From: Nocardioides panaciterrulae
Lineage (GTDB): Bacteria; Actinomycetota; Actinomycetes; Propionibacteriales; Nocardioidaceae
Direction of reading: 5' to 3'
DNA length: 64,000 nucleotides
NCBI RefSeq assembly: GCF_013409645.1
Contig: NZ_JACCBG010000001.1
Span: forward strand, 3,904,001-3,968,000
A program made the translations under genes and the position numbers. The notes under the pieces are model-generated. The model searched no databases and was not told the DNA's origin. It saw only the letters and a program-made list of their open reading frames with translations. Positions 29,322 through 38,190 of this stretch are shown here, one piece after another (position 1 is the first letter of the stretch; every line of letters begins with the position of its first letter).

Positions 29322-29914
29322 TCCGCGCTCCGCCTTCCCGCGAACGCCCTGCCCAGGGTGACCTCGTCGGCGTACTCGAGGTCACCGCCTACCGGCAGTC
29401 CACTCGCCAGACGCGTGACGCGCAACCCCAACGGCTTGAGCATCCGGGTGAGGTACGTCGCGGTCGCCTCGCCCTCGAGGTTCGGGTCGGTCGCGAGGAT
29501 GACCTCGGTGAGGGTGCCGTCGGCCAGCCGGGTCATCAGCTCCCGGATGCGCAGCTGGTCGGGGCCGATGCCGTCGATCGGGGAGATCGCGCCGCCGAGG
29601 ACGTGGTAGCGGCCGCGGTACTCGCGGGTGCGCTCGATCGCGACGACGTCCTTGTACTCCTCCACGACGCACAGCACCGAGGGGTCGCGCCGCGGGTCAC
29701 GGCAGATGCGGCACTGCTCCTCCTCGGAGACGTTGAAGCAGATGCTGCAGAACTTGACCCGGGCCTTGACCTCGATCAGCACGTCGGCGAGCCGGCGCAC
29801 GTCGGTGGGGTCGGCCTGGAGCAGGTGGAACGCGATGCGCTGCGCGCTCTTCGGGCCCACCCCGGGGAGCCGGCCGAGCTCGTCGATGAGGTCCTGGACG
29901 ACGCCTTCGTACAC
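29318..29914 (-). CDS. recR: Recombination mediator RecR
   Basis: The 198-residue protein loads RecA with RecF and RecO during gap repair. It has a helix-hairpin-helix ([19 protein letters not shown]), a zinc finger with Cys56, Cys59, Cys68 and Cys71, and a TOPRIM domain ([17 protein letters not shown], then [14 protein letters not shown]). The start is GTG 29914, 17 nt after the ybaB stop. The order dnaX-ybaB-recR is widely conserved. Confidence 0.97.
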   Translation of the reverse strand: MYEGVVQDLIDELGRLPGVGPKSAQRIAFHLLQADPTDVRRLADVLIEVKARVKFCSICFNVSEEEQCRICRDPRRDPSVLCVVEEYKDVVAIERTREYRGRYHVLGGAISPIDGIGPDQLRIRELMTRLADGTLTEVILATDPNLEGEATATYLTRMLKPLGLRVTRLASGLPVGGDLEYADEVTLGRAFAGRRSAE

Positions 29915-29931
29915 GGAGCTGTTGCCTCGCC

Positions 29932-30306
29932 CTAGAAGCCGAGCTGGCCGCCGCCGGGCGCCCCGGGCAGGCCGCCGCCGGCCAGCGGCCCGAGGGTCTC
30001 GCTGGCGAGCGCGTCGGCCTGGGCCTTGGCGTCGCGGTAGGCGGCCACGATCATGTCGCCGAGGTCGGCGAGGTCGTCAGGGTCGGCGGCGTCGAAGCCG
30101 CCGGCGCTGATCCGGACGCCGACCAGCTCGCCTACGCCGTTGACCTCCACGGTCACGGCGCCGCCGGAGACGGTGCCCTCCACGGTGGTCTCGGACAGGC
30201 GGGCCTGGGCGCTCTGCAGCTGCTCCTGCATCTGCTGGGCCTGCTGGAGCAGCGCGTTCATGTCGAAGCCACCGCCGCCCAGGGCGTCGAAGGGGTTCTG
30301 GCTCAT
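29932..30306 (-). CDS. YbaB/EbfC nucleoid-associated protein
   Basis: The 124-residue protein has the YbaB core: a coiled N-terminal helix ([20 protein letters not shown]), a [26 protein letters not shown] beta region and a C-terminal helix, with a Gly-rich tail. Family members bind DNA as dimers. ATG 30306 is selected because GAGAGGTGAT lies about 8 nt upstream. It lies between dnaX and recR. Confidence 0.95.
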   Translation of the reverse strand: MSQNPFDALGGGGFDMNALLQQAQQMQEQLQSAQARLSETTVEGTVSGGAVTVEVNGVGELVGVRISAGGFDAADPDDLADLGDMIVAAYRDAKAQADALASETLGPLAGGGLPGAPGGGQLGF

Positions 30307-30349
30307 GGTGGGGATCACCTCTCGGTCGGGCCGTGGGACGGCGCGGGGG

Positions 30350-32683
30350 TCACTGGTGGCGGGTCTCGTCGATGACCTGCGCGCCGAGCTCGCGACGCAG
30401 CAGCTCGGCGGAGTCGAGGCCCTGGTGCTCGGCGTCGAGGTCGTCGGGGCGCGCCTCGGCGTCGGCGGCGGCCAGGTCCTCCGCCCGGGGGTCGGCGGTG
30501 GCGCCGCCGCCGAGACGGGTCTGCTGGATCGCCCCGCGGGCGGCGGCGATGGCGCCGGGGTCGGTGCGGCGCGGGGACGCGCCGCCGGGCTCGGCAGCGC
30601 CGGCCGGGGCCGGCTCGGCCGCCGGCTCCGCCGGCGGGCCGGCTGCCGGCGCGTCGCTCGCCCAGCTGGGCGGGCCGGCCGGCTCGGAGCGAGCGCTCGC
30701 AGGCGCCTCGGGCGCCCCTGCCTCGGGCGCCCACGCCTCGGGTGCCTGCGCGGGCGGGGCGGCCGGCGATGGGTCGGGGGGTGCGGCGGGGGGCGACTCC
30801 GGCGGGACGGCCGGGCGCGTGACCACGTCGCCGACGTGGGCGCCCGGGTCGACGATCGTCTCGATCCGCCAGTCGGCGCCGACCACGTCGATGGCCGCCT
30901 GCCGGACGATCTCGGCGCTGCCGCCGTTGTCGAAGGAGTCCCGGGCCCCGGTGTTGCTGAAGCCCAGCGTGAGGGTGCGGTTGTCGACGGCGACGACCTG
31001 GGCGTTCTGGGTCAGGTGGATCCAGGTGACCCGGCGCCGCAGCTTGGTGGCCTCCACGATGTCGGGCCACAGCCGGCGCACCTCGACCAGGCTCAGGCCG
31101 CCGCCGGCGGCCGGAGCCCCGGAAGCGGGCGGCTCGGAGGTCGCAGGGGCCGGCGCCGCCGGGACGGCGGCGGGCTCGGCGGCCGTCGGGGCCGGCGCCG
31201 CCGGGACGGCGGTCTGCTCGGGGGGCGCCGGGGCCGGCGCGGCGGTCGTCGGGGCCGGCGCTACCTCGGGGGTCGGCGCGGTGTGGGGGGCCGGCGCCGC
31301 GGGCTCGGACACCGACTGCTGCGGCGCCGGGGCTGCCGGAGCTGCCGGAGCTGCCGGGGGCGCCGGAGCGGGAGGAGCGGGCGTCGGGCGGGCCGGCACG
31401 GCGGCCTGCGGCGTCGGCGCGACCACGTCGCTGCGCACCGTCACCGAGGCCGGCCGGTCCTGGGCCGGCGGCAGGGGCGGCGCCGACGGCGCAGCCTGCG
31501 CGGAGGGGGTGCCGCTGATCGAGACCCGCCTCTCCAGCCGCTCGAGGCGCGCCATCAGGCCGTCGGTGCCGTGGTCGGCGCCCGGCAGCAGCACCCGCGC
31601 GCAGATCAGCTCGAGCAGCAGCCGCGGCGCGGTCGCCCCGCGCATCTCGGTGAGCCCGGTCGCGATCAGGTCCGCGGCCCGGCTGAGCTCGGCCGACCCG
31701 AAGCGGGCCGCCTGGGCGACCAGCCGCTCACCCTGGTCCTCGGAGACGTCGATCAACCCGGTGGCGGGCGCGTCGGGCACCGCGGCGACGATCACCAGGT
31801 CGCGCAGCCGGCGCAGCAGGTCCTCGGTGAACCGGCGCGGGTCCTGGCCGGTCTCCACGACCTTGTCGACGACCCGGAACACCGCGGCGCCGTCGCCGGC
31901 GGCGAACGCGTCCACGACCTCGTCGAGCAGCGTGTCGGGGGTGTAGCCGAGCAGCCCGGTGGCCAGCGCGTGGGTCACGCCGTCCGGCCCGGCACCGCCG
32001 AGGAGCTGGTCGAGCACCGAGAGCGTGTCGCGTGCGGACCCGGCGCCGGCGCGCACCACCAGCGGCAGCGCGGCGGGCTCGATCGCCACCCCCTCCTTCT
32101 GGCACAGCTCGCCGAGGTAGGACGTGAGCAGTCGCGGCGGGATCAGCCGGAAGGGGTAGTGGTGGGTGCGCGAGCGGATCGTCGGCAGCACCTTGTCGGG
32201 CTCGGTCGTCGCGAAGATGAACCGCAGGTGCGGCGGCGGCTCCTCCACCAGCTTCAGCAGGGCGTTGAAGCCCTGCGTGGTGACCATGTGGGCCTCGTCG
32301 ATGATGTAGACCTTGTAGCGGCTCCGCACCGGCGCGAAGAACGCCTTCTCCCGCAGGTCCCGCGCATCGTCGACGCCGCCGTGCGACGCCGCGTCGATCT
32401 CGATGACGTCGATCGAGCCGGGCCCGCCGCGAGCGAGGTCGCGGCAGCTGTCGCACTCCCCGCAGGGGTCGGCGACCGGCGCCTGGTCGCAGTTCAGCGC
32501 CCGGGCCAGGATGCGCGCCGACGTGGTCTTGCCACAGCCGCGCGGGCCGGAGAAGAGGTAGGCGTGGTTCACCCGGTTGTTGGCCAGCGCCGCGCGCAAC
32601 GGCTCGGTGACGTGGTCCTGCCCGATGACCTCCCGGAAGGTCTCGGGCCGGTACCGGCGGTACAACGCGAGGGGTGACTCCAC
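30350..32683 (-). CDS. dnaX: DNA polymerase III subunit gamma/tau
   Basis: The 777-residue clamp-loader ATPase has Walker A GPRGCGKTT at 46-54, the zinc module Cys65, Cys74, Cys77, Cys80, Walker B VYIIDEAHM, the sensor TTEPDKVLPTIRSR, then clamp-loader domain III. A Pro-Ala-rich linker of about 150 residues (roughly 400-560), in highly repetitive GC-rich DNA, precedes a C-terminal block (SLVEVRRLWPDIVEATKLRR) and an acidic tail. I see no obvious slippery site for a short gamma form. GTG start; TAGGGT ends 6 nt upstream, so a leaderless transcript is predicted. The SRP RNA gene lies about 115 bp upstream. Confidence 0.96.
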   Translation of the reverse strand: MESPLALYRRYRPETFREVIGQDHVTEPLRAALANNRVNHAYLFSGPRGCGKTTSARILARALNCDQAPVADPCGECDSCRDLARGGPGSIDVIEIDAASHGGVDDARDLREKAFFAPVRSRYKVYIIDEAHMVTTQGFNALLKLVEEPPPHLRFIFATTEPDKVLPTIRSRTHHYPFRLIPPRLLTSYLGELCQKEGVAIEPAALPLVVRAGAGSARDTLSVLDQLLGGAGPDGVTHALATGLLGYTPDTLLDEVVDAFAAGDGAAVFRVVDKVVETGQDPRRFTEDLLRRLRDLVIVAAVPDAPATGLIDVSEDQGERLVAQAARFGSAELSRAADLIATGLTEMRGATAPRLLLELICARVLLPGADHGTDGLMARLERLERRVSISGTPSAQAAPSAPPLPPAQDRPASVTVRSDVVAPTPQAAVPARPTPAPPAPAPPAAPAAPAAPAPQQSVSEPAAPAPHTAPTPEVAPAPTTAAPAPAPPEQTAVPAAPAPTAAEPAAVPAAPAPATSEPPASGAPAAGGGLSLVEVRRLWPDIVEATKLRRRVTWIHLTQNAQVVAVDNRTLTLGFSNTGARDSFDNGGSAEIVRQAAIDVVGADWRIETIVDPGAHVGDVVTRPAVPPESPPAAPPDPSPAAPPAQAPEAWAPEAGAPEAPASARSEPAGPPSWASDAPAAGPPAEPAAEPAPAGAAEPGGASPRRTDPGAIAAARGAIQQTRLGGGATADPRAEDLAAADAEARPDDLDAEHQGLDSAELLRRELGAQVIDETRHQ

Positions 32684-32689
32684 GCAAGA

Positions 32690-32695
32690 ACCCTA
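32690..32695 (-). promoter_or_regulatory. -10 element for leaderless dnaX
   Basis: TAGGGT on the minus strand ends 6 nt before the GTG at 32683. Confidence 0.5.
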
Positions 32696-32797
32696 ACCAC
32701 CGCCACCGACGGCCGGTAGGCGGGCGGCGGAGCCGCTGTGCACGGCCGGCGGAGGGCTCTCGGGACGAGTCCCGGCGGCAGGCGTCGGGGCATGAAA

Positions 32798-32893
32798 AGG
32801 CCCCCCGCGCACCCGACAGAGCTCGCCTACCCTTGCTGCCTTCCGGCCCTGGGGGAGTTCGGCAAGATGCCGCCACACGGGGGGTTGGCCAGA
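32798..32893 (-). ncRNA. ffs: Small bacterial SRP RNA (4.5S)
   Basis: On the minus strand the apical SRP domain reads CCAGGGCCGGAAGGCAGCAA followed by GGGTAGG, the universal signature with the GGAA tetraloop and asymmetric loop that bind Ffh. The ends pair as CCCCCCGTG with CGCGGGGGG, giving a rod of about 85-96 nt, and the 3' end runs into CCTTTT, a terminator-like tail. The location upstream of dnaX is the classical one. Exact ends are approximate. Confidence 0.92.
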
Positions 32894-32994
32894 AGTGTAG
32901 GGGAGGCCCCTCGACCCGACCAAGACGGCCGACCACCGGCCCCTCCGACGGGGGATTTCGTCCCCGGCGAGGACGACCGGTACTCTCCTCCGCG

Positions 32995-33083
32995 GAGGAT
33001 TCGCCTAGTGGCCTATGGCGCTCGCTTGGAAAGCGGGTTGGGTTAATAGCCCTCAGGGGTTCGAATCCCCTATCCTCCGCCAC
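32995..33083 (+). tRNA. tRNA-Ser (anticodon GGA)
   Basis: The 89-nt class II tRNA has acceptor stem GGAGGAT/ATCCTCC, anticodon stem CTCGC/GCGGG with loop TTGGAAA (anticodon GGA), a long variable arm (GTTGGGTTAATAGCCCTCA), T-arm GGGGTTCGAATCCCC, discriminator G and encoded CCA. Confidence 0.97.
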
Positions 33084-33105
33084 TGACAGGCCCACGGCCT
33101 GCGAG

Positions 33106-33144
33106 AACGCCGACCATCGCCCGCCCCGGGCGGGTCGGCGTTCG
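33106..33144 (+). terminator. Two-part hairpin terminator after tRNA-Ser
   Basis: An 11-bp outer stem (GAACGCCGACC at 33106-33116 with its complement at 33134-33144) encloses a second 5-bp hairpin (GCCCG/CGGGC). It starts 22 nt after the tRNA 3' end. Confidence 0.75.
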
Positions 33145-33300
33145 TGGTCTCCCGGGCCGGCCAGCAGCGGTGGGGGCGCTGCGGGACCTTGGCCCCTGAC
33201 CGTGCGGCCGAGTCGCGACGGAGGCTGGCGGTGTCCCGCAGACGGGGCGCCACAGCCGGGTTCACCGGCGTGGCTCGAGCCGGAGCACGGGGAGGCGTCC

Positions 33301-33861
33301 ATGCGCCTGAGCACCGCAGGTCCCAGGGCGGCGGCACGGGCAGGGGCCGTCGTGACGGCGCTCGCCTCCGTGGCCGTGCTCGCGGGGACCGCCCAGGCCG
33401 ACTCGGCGTCGTTCACGGACCGCCACGGCGACATCCGCAGCGGCAACGACATCCTGCGGGTTCGCGTCGTCAACGGAGCCGACGGCGGCGCGCGGCTGAA
33501 CCTGGTGGCCCGGCTCCGCGACCTCGGCTCGACGGACCGGGTGGACTTCTGGATCGACACGGACCCGCACGACCGCGGGCCCGAGTACCGAGCCAGCGGC
33601 GTCTCGGAGTCCGACTTCATGGAGCTCCGGGCCGTAGACGGGTGGGGGACGCAGGGCACCGCAGTGGCCTGCCGCGGTTTCGACATCGGCATGAACGGCG
33701 GCGACCCCAGCGAGCGGGCCCGCTTCACCATTCCCCGGCGGTGCCTGGGCGGTCCGGGCCCGGTGCGGGTCTCGGTGCACAGCCGCCGGGTGACCGACAA
33801 CGGCGCCCAGAACGACTGGGCGCCCGCCCGGCACGCGTGGTATCCGTGGGTGGCCCGCTGA
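33301..33861 (+). CDS. Secreted hypothetical protein
   Basis: The 186-residue protein has a Sec signal peptide (RAAARAGAVVTALASVAVLA, probable cleavage after AQA at about residue 33). The mature part begins DSASFTDRHGDIRSGNDILRV and looks like a single beta-sandwich domain with two cysteines near GTAVACRGF and IPRRCLGG that could form a disulfide. The ATG has GGGGAGG 6 nt upstream. I recognise no enzymatic motif; similar small exported proteins of unknown role occur in actinobacteria. Confidence 0.78.
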   Translation: MRLSTAGPRAAARAGAVVTALASVAVLAGTAQADSASFTDRHGDIRSGNDILRVRVVNGADGGARLNLVARLRDLGSTDRVDFWIDTDPHDRGPEYRASGVSESDFMELRAVDGWGTQGTAVACRGFDIGMNGGDPSERARFTIPRRCLGGPGPVRVSVHSRRVTDNGAQNDWAPARHAWYPWVAR

Positions 33862-33899
33862 GCGGGCCCGGCAGCACCGGCGCGGGGGGCCGCCTGCCC

Positions 33900-33905
33900 T
33901 AGGGT
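33900..33905 (+). promoter_or_regulatory. -10 element for leaderless TauE/SafE gene
   Basis: TAGGGT ends 6 nt before the GTG at 33912. Confidence 0.5.
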
Positions 33906-33911
33906 GGCGGG

Positions 33912-34664
33912 GTGCTCGAGGCGCTCGTGGTCCTGGCGGTCTTCGTCGGTGCGCTCACCCGGGCCACCTTCGGCTTCGGCGAGGCGGTGGTGAGCATGCC
34001 GCTGCTGGCCCTGCTGCCGGTCAGCCTGCACACGTCCGCATCGCTCATCGGGCTGGCCGGCCTGACGGTGGCGCTGCTCAGCGTGGCCAGCCGCTCCGGG
34101 GAGGTCGACCGGCACGCCTTCCTCCGGCTCTGCGTCGGCACCGTGCTCGGGATCCCCTGGGGCATCGCGCTGCTGCTGCTCGTGCCGCAGCCCGTGACCA
34201 GCACGGTCCTCGGCTGCTCGCTGGTGCTCTACGCCGCCTGGTCGCTGCGCCCCGCGACCCTCGCCGCGGTGCCCTCGCGGGCCCTCGCACCCGGGTGGGC
34301 CTACCCCACCGGCCTGCTCGCGGGGGCGCTCGGCAGCGCGTACAACTTCAACGGCGTGCCGGTCGTGGTCTTCGGCACCCTGCGCCGCTGGCCGCCGGCC
34401 CGGTTCCGGGGCACGCTGCAGGCGCACTTCCTCTTCTCCGGGGTCCTCGTCGTCGGCGGTCAGGCGCTGGGCGGCGCCTGGACGCCCGACCTGCCGCTGC
34501 TGTTCGCGCTGTCGCTGCCGGGCCTGGCCCTGGCGACCTGGCTCGGCCACCGGCTGCACGCGCGGATCCCGGCGCACCGGTTCGAGCGCTACGTCTTCCT
34601 GCTCGTGCTGGTCCTGGGCCTGGTCCTGACGCTGCGCGGCGCCACGTCGCTGGTCGCGGCCTGA
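33912..34664 (+). CDS. TauE/SafE (TSUP) family membrane transporter
   Basis: The 250-residue protein has seven to eight hydrophobic helices and the two TSUP repeats with motifs LTRATFGFGEAVVSMPLLA near the N-terminus and LAGALGSAYNFNGVPVVVF in the second half. Members export sulfite, sulfoacetate or related anions, or act in metal or lactate traffic; the substrate here is open. The GTG start follows a -10-like TAGGGT by 6 nt and lacks a Shine-Dalgarno. It stands alone before the MOSC gene. Confidence 0.88.
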   Translation: MLEALVVLAVFVGALTRATFGFGEAVVSMPLLALLPVSLHTSASLIGLAGLTVALLSVASRSGEVDRHAFLRLCVGTVLGIPWGIALLLLVPQPVTSTVLGCSLVLYAAWSLRPATLAAVPSRALAPGWAYPTGLLAGALGSAYNFNGVPVVVFGTLRRWPPARFRGTLQAHFLFSGVLVVGGQALGGAWTPDLPLLFALSLPGLALATWLGHRLHARIPAHRFERYVFLLVLVLGLVLTLRGATSLVAA

Positions 34665-34677
34665 CCGGCCGCTCTGG

Positions 34678-34683
34678 CAGGAT
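34678..34683 (+). promoter_or_regulatory. -10-like element for leaderless MOSC gene
   Basis: CAGGAT ends 6 nt before the ATG at 34690. Confidence 0.4.
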
Positions 34684-34689
34684 CCGGCC

Positions 34690-35412
34690 ATGGCGTCCTC
34701 CACCGGCGGTGCCGCGCTCGGCCGGATCGAGAGCCTGCGCCGCTACCCCGTGAAGTCCCTGGCCGGCGAGCTGCTCGGCGACGTCGACGTCGACGAGCGC
34801 GGCGTCGCCGGCGACCGGATGTGGGCGGTGCGCGACGCCGACGGGAAGCTCGGCAGCGGCAAGTCCAGCCGACGGTTCCGCCGGATGGAGGGGCTGCTGC
34901 GGCTGCGGGCGACCTACGACGGGGATGTGCCGGTGGTGCGCTTCCCCGACGGCCGCGTGGTCCGGGGCGACGAGGAGACGGTCCATGACGCGCTCTCGTC
35001 GTACGTCGGCCGGCCGGTGACCCTGGCCCGCGAGGCCGAGGTGCCGCACCACGACGACGGGCCGCTGCACCTGGTCACGACCGCGAGCCTGCGCTGGGCC
35101 GAGCAGGTGCTGGGTGGCCCGGTCGACCCGCGCCGCCTGCGGCCCAACCTGGTCCTCGGGACCGGCGGCGACCAGCCGCGGGAGCAGCAGTGGCTGGGCC
35201 GGCGGGTCGCCGTCGGCGAGGAGCTGGTGCTCGAGGTGGTCCAGCCGATGCCCCGCTGCGTGATGGTGGACCTGGACCAGGACGGCCTGGCGGTCGCCGG
35301 CGGGCTGCTGAAGGCGCTCACCGAGCACAGCGACGGCTGCCTGGGCGTGCTCGCGAGCGTCGTGCGGCCGGGCCGGGTCCGCACCGGGGACGAGGCGCGC
35401 CTGCTCGGGTGA
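34690..35412 (+). CDS. MOSC domain protein (MOSC N-terminal beta-barrel + MOSC)
   Basis: The 240-residue protein begins with a MOSC_N barrel (IESLRRYPVKSLAGELLG, then DRMWAVRDADGK) followed by the MOSC domain with conserved Cys190 in QPMPRCVMVD, the likely molybdenum-cofactor ligand. It resembles the mARC/YcbX type in which the cofactor reduces N-hydroxylated compounds, but it lacks the C-terminal ferredoxin domain of YcbX. The redox partner is not visible in the window. Confidence 0.88.
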   Translation: MASSTGGAALGRIESLRRYPVKSLAGELLGDVDVDERGVAGDRMWAVRDADGKLGSGKSSRRFRRMEGLLRLRATYDGDVPVVRFPDGRVVRGDEETVHDALSSYVGRPVTLAREAEVPHHDDGPLHLVTTASLRWAEQVLGGPVDPRRLRPNLVLGTGGDQPREQQWLGRRVAVGEELVLEVVQPMPRCVMVDLDQDGLAVAGGLLKALTEHSDGCLGVLASVVRPGRVRTGDEARLLG

Positions 35413-35425
35413 GCGGTCGCCCGGG

Positions 35426-36733
35426 CTACCGGTCCGACGGGTCCCGGCGTCCGGCCAGCACCGGCCGGGCCAGCAGGGCCAGCAGCAGCGCCCCGCCGCC
35501 GAGCAGCCCCCACCACACGGCGTGGTCGCGGGTGGCGGCCAGCACGTCGGCCTGCGGCTCGGGCGCCGTCGCGCGGCCGGGGCCGTCGTCGTCGGGCCGG
35601 GTGCCGGTGAGCTGGCCGTCCCGGTCGGCGTGCAGCGGCCGGGTGAGCGCCTCCACCGGTTGCACGACCCCGGCGCCCTCGAGCGGCGTCGGGTGCTGGG
35701 GCGAGCCGGTCGCGGTGCCGACCAGCCGGGCCACGGCCTGGGCGGGCGAGTCGTGGGGGTAGCGCGAGCGGAGCAGCGCCAGCACCCCGCTCACCTCGGC
35801 CGCTGCCCACGAGGTCGCGACCTCCTGCAGCACGCAGGTGCTGCCGTTGACCGCGACGCTCACGGCGTCGTACGTCGGCGCGGCGACATCGGTCTGTGAG
35901 TTCTCCAGCACGTAGGCGTGCAGGTCGACCTGGTCGCCGGCCACCCCGCCGGCGGTGGCGTTGACCGCGACCACCTTCGGGTAGCCGGCGGGGTAGACCA
36001 GCCCGGCGGCGTCCTCACCGGGGTGGAAGGTGCCGAGCGTGTCGGCGTTCAGCTGGCCCGGCTGCGGCCGGTTGCCGGAGGAGGCGACGACCACGACCCC
36101 GGCGTCCCAGGCGTCGCGCACCGCCCGGGCCAGCTGCGTGCTGTCCTTGACCGCGAGCGAGACGTTGGCGACCTTGATGTGCTCGTCGTGGGCGTGGCGG
36201 GCGACCCACTCCAGGCCGGCGGCGAGGGTCAGCGTGTCGGGGTGGGCGCCCTCGGTGCTGCCGCTGTCGTCGGAGGTGTCGTAGACCCGCACGTCCACGA
36301 TCCCGGCGCCAGGCGCGACGCCGGTCACGCCGCCCGGGTCGCGGGGCCGGCCGGCGATCAGCCCGGCCACGGCCGTCCCGTGGTAGGAGGACAGGCCCTT
36401 CCCCGAGTCCGCGGGGTGCCGTGCGACGACCGGGACCAGGTCGGTGTCGGCGACTCCCGAGTCGAGCACGGCGACCGCGACCCGGGCGCCCGGCGCCCGG
36501 CCGGCGTCGTCGAGGAGGTGCTGGGCCGCGGGCACGTCCATCAGCTGCAGCGGCCGGCTGGCCATCCCGGTCTGCACGACCGGGCGGGAGTCGGGGTCCA
36601 CGCTGTTGCACAGCACCGACTGCTGCTCGGCCCGGGCCGGGCCCGCGGGCAGCAGCGTCGCGGGCAGCAGGGTCGCCGGCACCAGCGCGCCCGCGGCGAG
36701 CAGCGCGCCGACCGCCGGGCGGCTCAGTCGCAC
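35426..36733 (-). CDS. mycP: Mycosin, type VII secretion subtilisin-like protease
   Basis: The 435-residue protein has a signal peptide, a subtilase domain with Asp91 (VAVLDSGV), His118 (YHGTAVAGLIAG), oxyanion Asn221 (ASSGN) and Ser308 (ATSWAAAEVSG), a Pro-rich linker and a C-terminal membrane helix (about 410-430) ending ARPVLAGRRDPSDR. This is the mycosin layout. Mycosins stabilise the ESX core complex and cleave some substrates. Conserved cysteines (42 and 300) may form the N-terminal extension disulfide. The usual GTS is ATS. It overlaps eccB by 10 bases and ends the minus-strand ESX operon. Confidence 0.94.
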   Translation of the reverse strand: MRLSRPAVGALLAAGALVPATLLPATLLPAGPARAEQQSVLCNSVDPDSRPVVQTGMASRPLQLMDVPAAQHLLDDAGRAPGARVAVAVLDSGVADTDLVPVVARHPADSGKGLSSYHGTAVAGLIAGRPRDPGGVTGVAPGAGIVDVRVYDTSDDSGSTEGAHPDTLTLAAGLEWVARHAHDEHIKVANVSLAVKDSTQLARAVRDAWDAGVVVVASSGNRPQPGQLNADTLGTFHPGEDAAGLVYPAGYPKVVAVNATAGGVAGDQVDLHAYVLENSQTDVAAPTYDAVSVAVNGSTCVLQEVATSWAAAEVSGVLALLRSRYPHDSPAQAVARLVGTATGSPQHPTPLEGAGVVQPVEALTRPLHADRDGQLTGTRPDDDGPGRATAPEPQADVLAATRDHAVWWGLLGGGALLLALLARPVLAGRRDPSDR

Positions 36734-38184
36734 GCGGAGTTCCCCTCGTGCCCGGGCGGACAGAGCGCGGCGGCCACCGACAGCGGGGTGCCGGCCTTGA
36801 GCAGCTCGACCCAGGAGTCGGGGACGACGGCCGGGGCGTGGCCGGCGTACCCGAGCCGGGCGGCGGCCTCGGACCCCTCGAGCGGGTAGGCGTAGCCCTT
36901 GGCGTCGACGACGAACGGCGAGCCGTCGGTGCCGGTCCAGTCACCGGAGAGCACGTAGGCGCCCCGGCCGGACGCCACCGAGACGGTCCGGTCGGCCCGG
37001 CCGGCCGCGTCGGGCGAGGCGTCGCCGGTCGGGTCGGTGGCCAGGGTGACGCGAGGCGCCGCATCGGGCGAGGAGTGCAGCACCGCGCACTCGTCGCCGA
37101 GCTCCGGGTCCAGCGTCGCGGCCGGCCAGTGGGTCGCATCGCCGATCGGCTGCTCGTGCCGCAGCCGCGGGAGCTGCTCGAGCTCCCAGTCGACCGGGCC
37201 GCGGCCGGGCCGCGAACCGCCCGAGGCGTCCTGCAGGAGGCCACCGGGGGTCGTGCTGTGCCGGTAGACGGCGAGCGCGAAGTCGTCGAGCTCGCGCATC
37301 CGCGTGCCGGTCAGCAGCAGCGACTCGTCGCCCACCGTGACCACGTCCCCCACCCGGGCCTGGGGCGGCAGCCCGAGCGCGGGGTCCTCCCGGTGCGGGA
37401 CCGGCTCGCCGAAGCCGTGGAGGCCGAAGGACTTCCAGTCCAGGTCGGCGCCGGCCGGGAACAGGGCCAGCCACTCCTCGGGGACCTCGGCGGCGGAGCC
37501 GAGCGGGCCCAGGCCGAGCTCGTCGAGCATGTTGTCGGGGTCGCCGGCGTCCTGGCCCGAGGGCACCGCGTAGCGGTAGGCGCCCGGCTCGCCGTCCTTC
37601 CCGGTGCCCTGCGCCACGACGTACGAGACACCCTTGCTCTGGACCACGAACCCGGCGTCGGGGACCGCCCGGACGTGGTCCTCCCCCGGCACCGCGACGC
37701 TGAGGCCACCACCGTCGCGGGTGCAGGCGGTCCAGCCCGAGTCGACGAGCAGCGACGAGGTGGGCAGCGTCGCGGGCGCCCCCAGGATGCCGATGTCGTC
37801 GCCGATCGTCTGGTCGTCGATGGTGGCCTGGGAGACGATCGTCGGCGTCGCCCCGTCCTGCAGGATCAGCCGCGCCGAGGTGATGTTGATGACCGGGCGC
37901 AGCACCGGGTGGTCGCTCTCCTTGAGGATGACGTAGGCCGCGCCGGTCTCCTTGGAGACCACCAGCCCCGGCTTCCTCCAGTCGTCGGGATCGCGCGGCG
38001 CGAACACGCCGGCGACCGCGGCCCCGGCGACCAGCAGCACGGCCAGCGCCAGGCCGCCGACCAGGGTGCGGCCCGGCCGGGCGGGCTCCACCTCGCGGCC
38101 CCCGGGGGCGCCGGAGACGAACGCGGTGACCAGTCGCCGCCGGTTGAAGTGGTAGGCCTCGACGAGGTCCCGTTTGGTCGCCAC
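36724..38184 (-). CDS. eccB: Type VII secretion protein EccB
   Basis: The 486-residue protein starts with the EccB signature MATKRDLVEAYHFNRRRLVT, has one membrane helix (about 41-60) and a large periplasmic region of the repeated R1-R4 type, with a cysteine pair near WTACTRDGG and CAVLHSSP. EccB is a structural and possibly ATP-hydrolysing core component. The start is GTG 38184, 6 nt after the eccD stop, and its 3' end overlaps mycP. The gene order eccD-eccB-mycP is compact. Confidence 0.95.
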   Translation of the reverse strand: MATKRDLVEAYHFNRRRLVTAFVSGAPGGREVEPARPGRTLVGGLALAVLLVAGAAVAGVFAPRDPDDWRKPGLVVSKETGAAYVILKESDHPVLRPVINITSARLILQDGATPTIVSQATIDDQTIGDDIGILGAPATLPTSSLLVDSGWTACTRDGGGLSVAVPGEDHVRAVPDAGFVVQSKGVSYVVAQGTGKDGEPGAYRYAVPSGQDAGDPDNMLDELGLGPLGSAAEVPEEWLALFPAGADLDWKSFGLHGFGEPVPHREDPALGLPPQARVGDVVTVGDESLLLTGTRMRELDDFALAVYRHSTTPGGLLQDASGGSRPGRGPVDWELEQLPRLRHEQPIGDATHWPAATLDPELGDECAVLHSSPDAAPRVTLATDPTGDASPDAAGRADRTVSVASGRGAYVLSGDWTGTDGSPFVVDAKGYAYPLEGSEAAARLGYAGHAPAVVPDSWVELLKAGTPLSVAAALCPPGHEGNSACD

Positions 38185-38190
38185 GCCGGG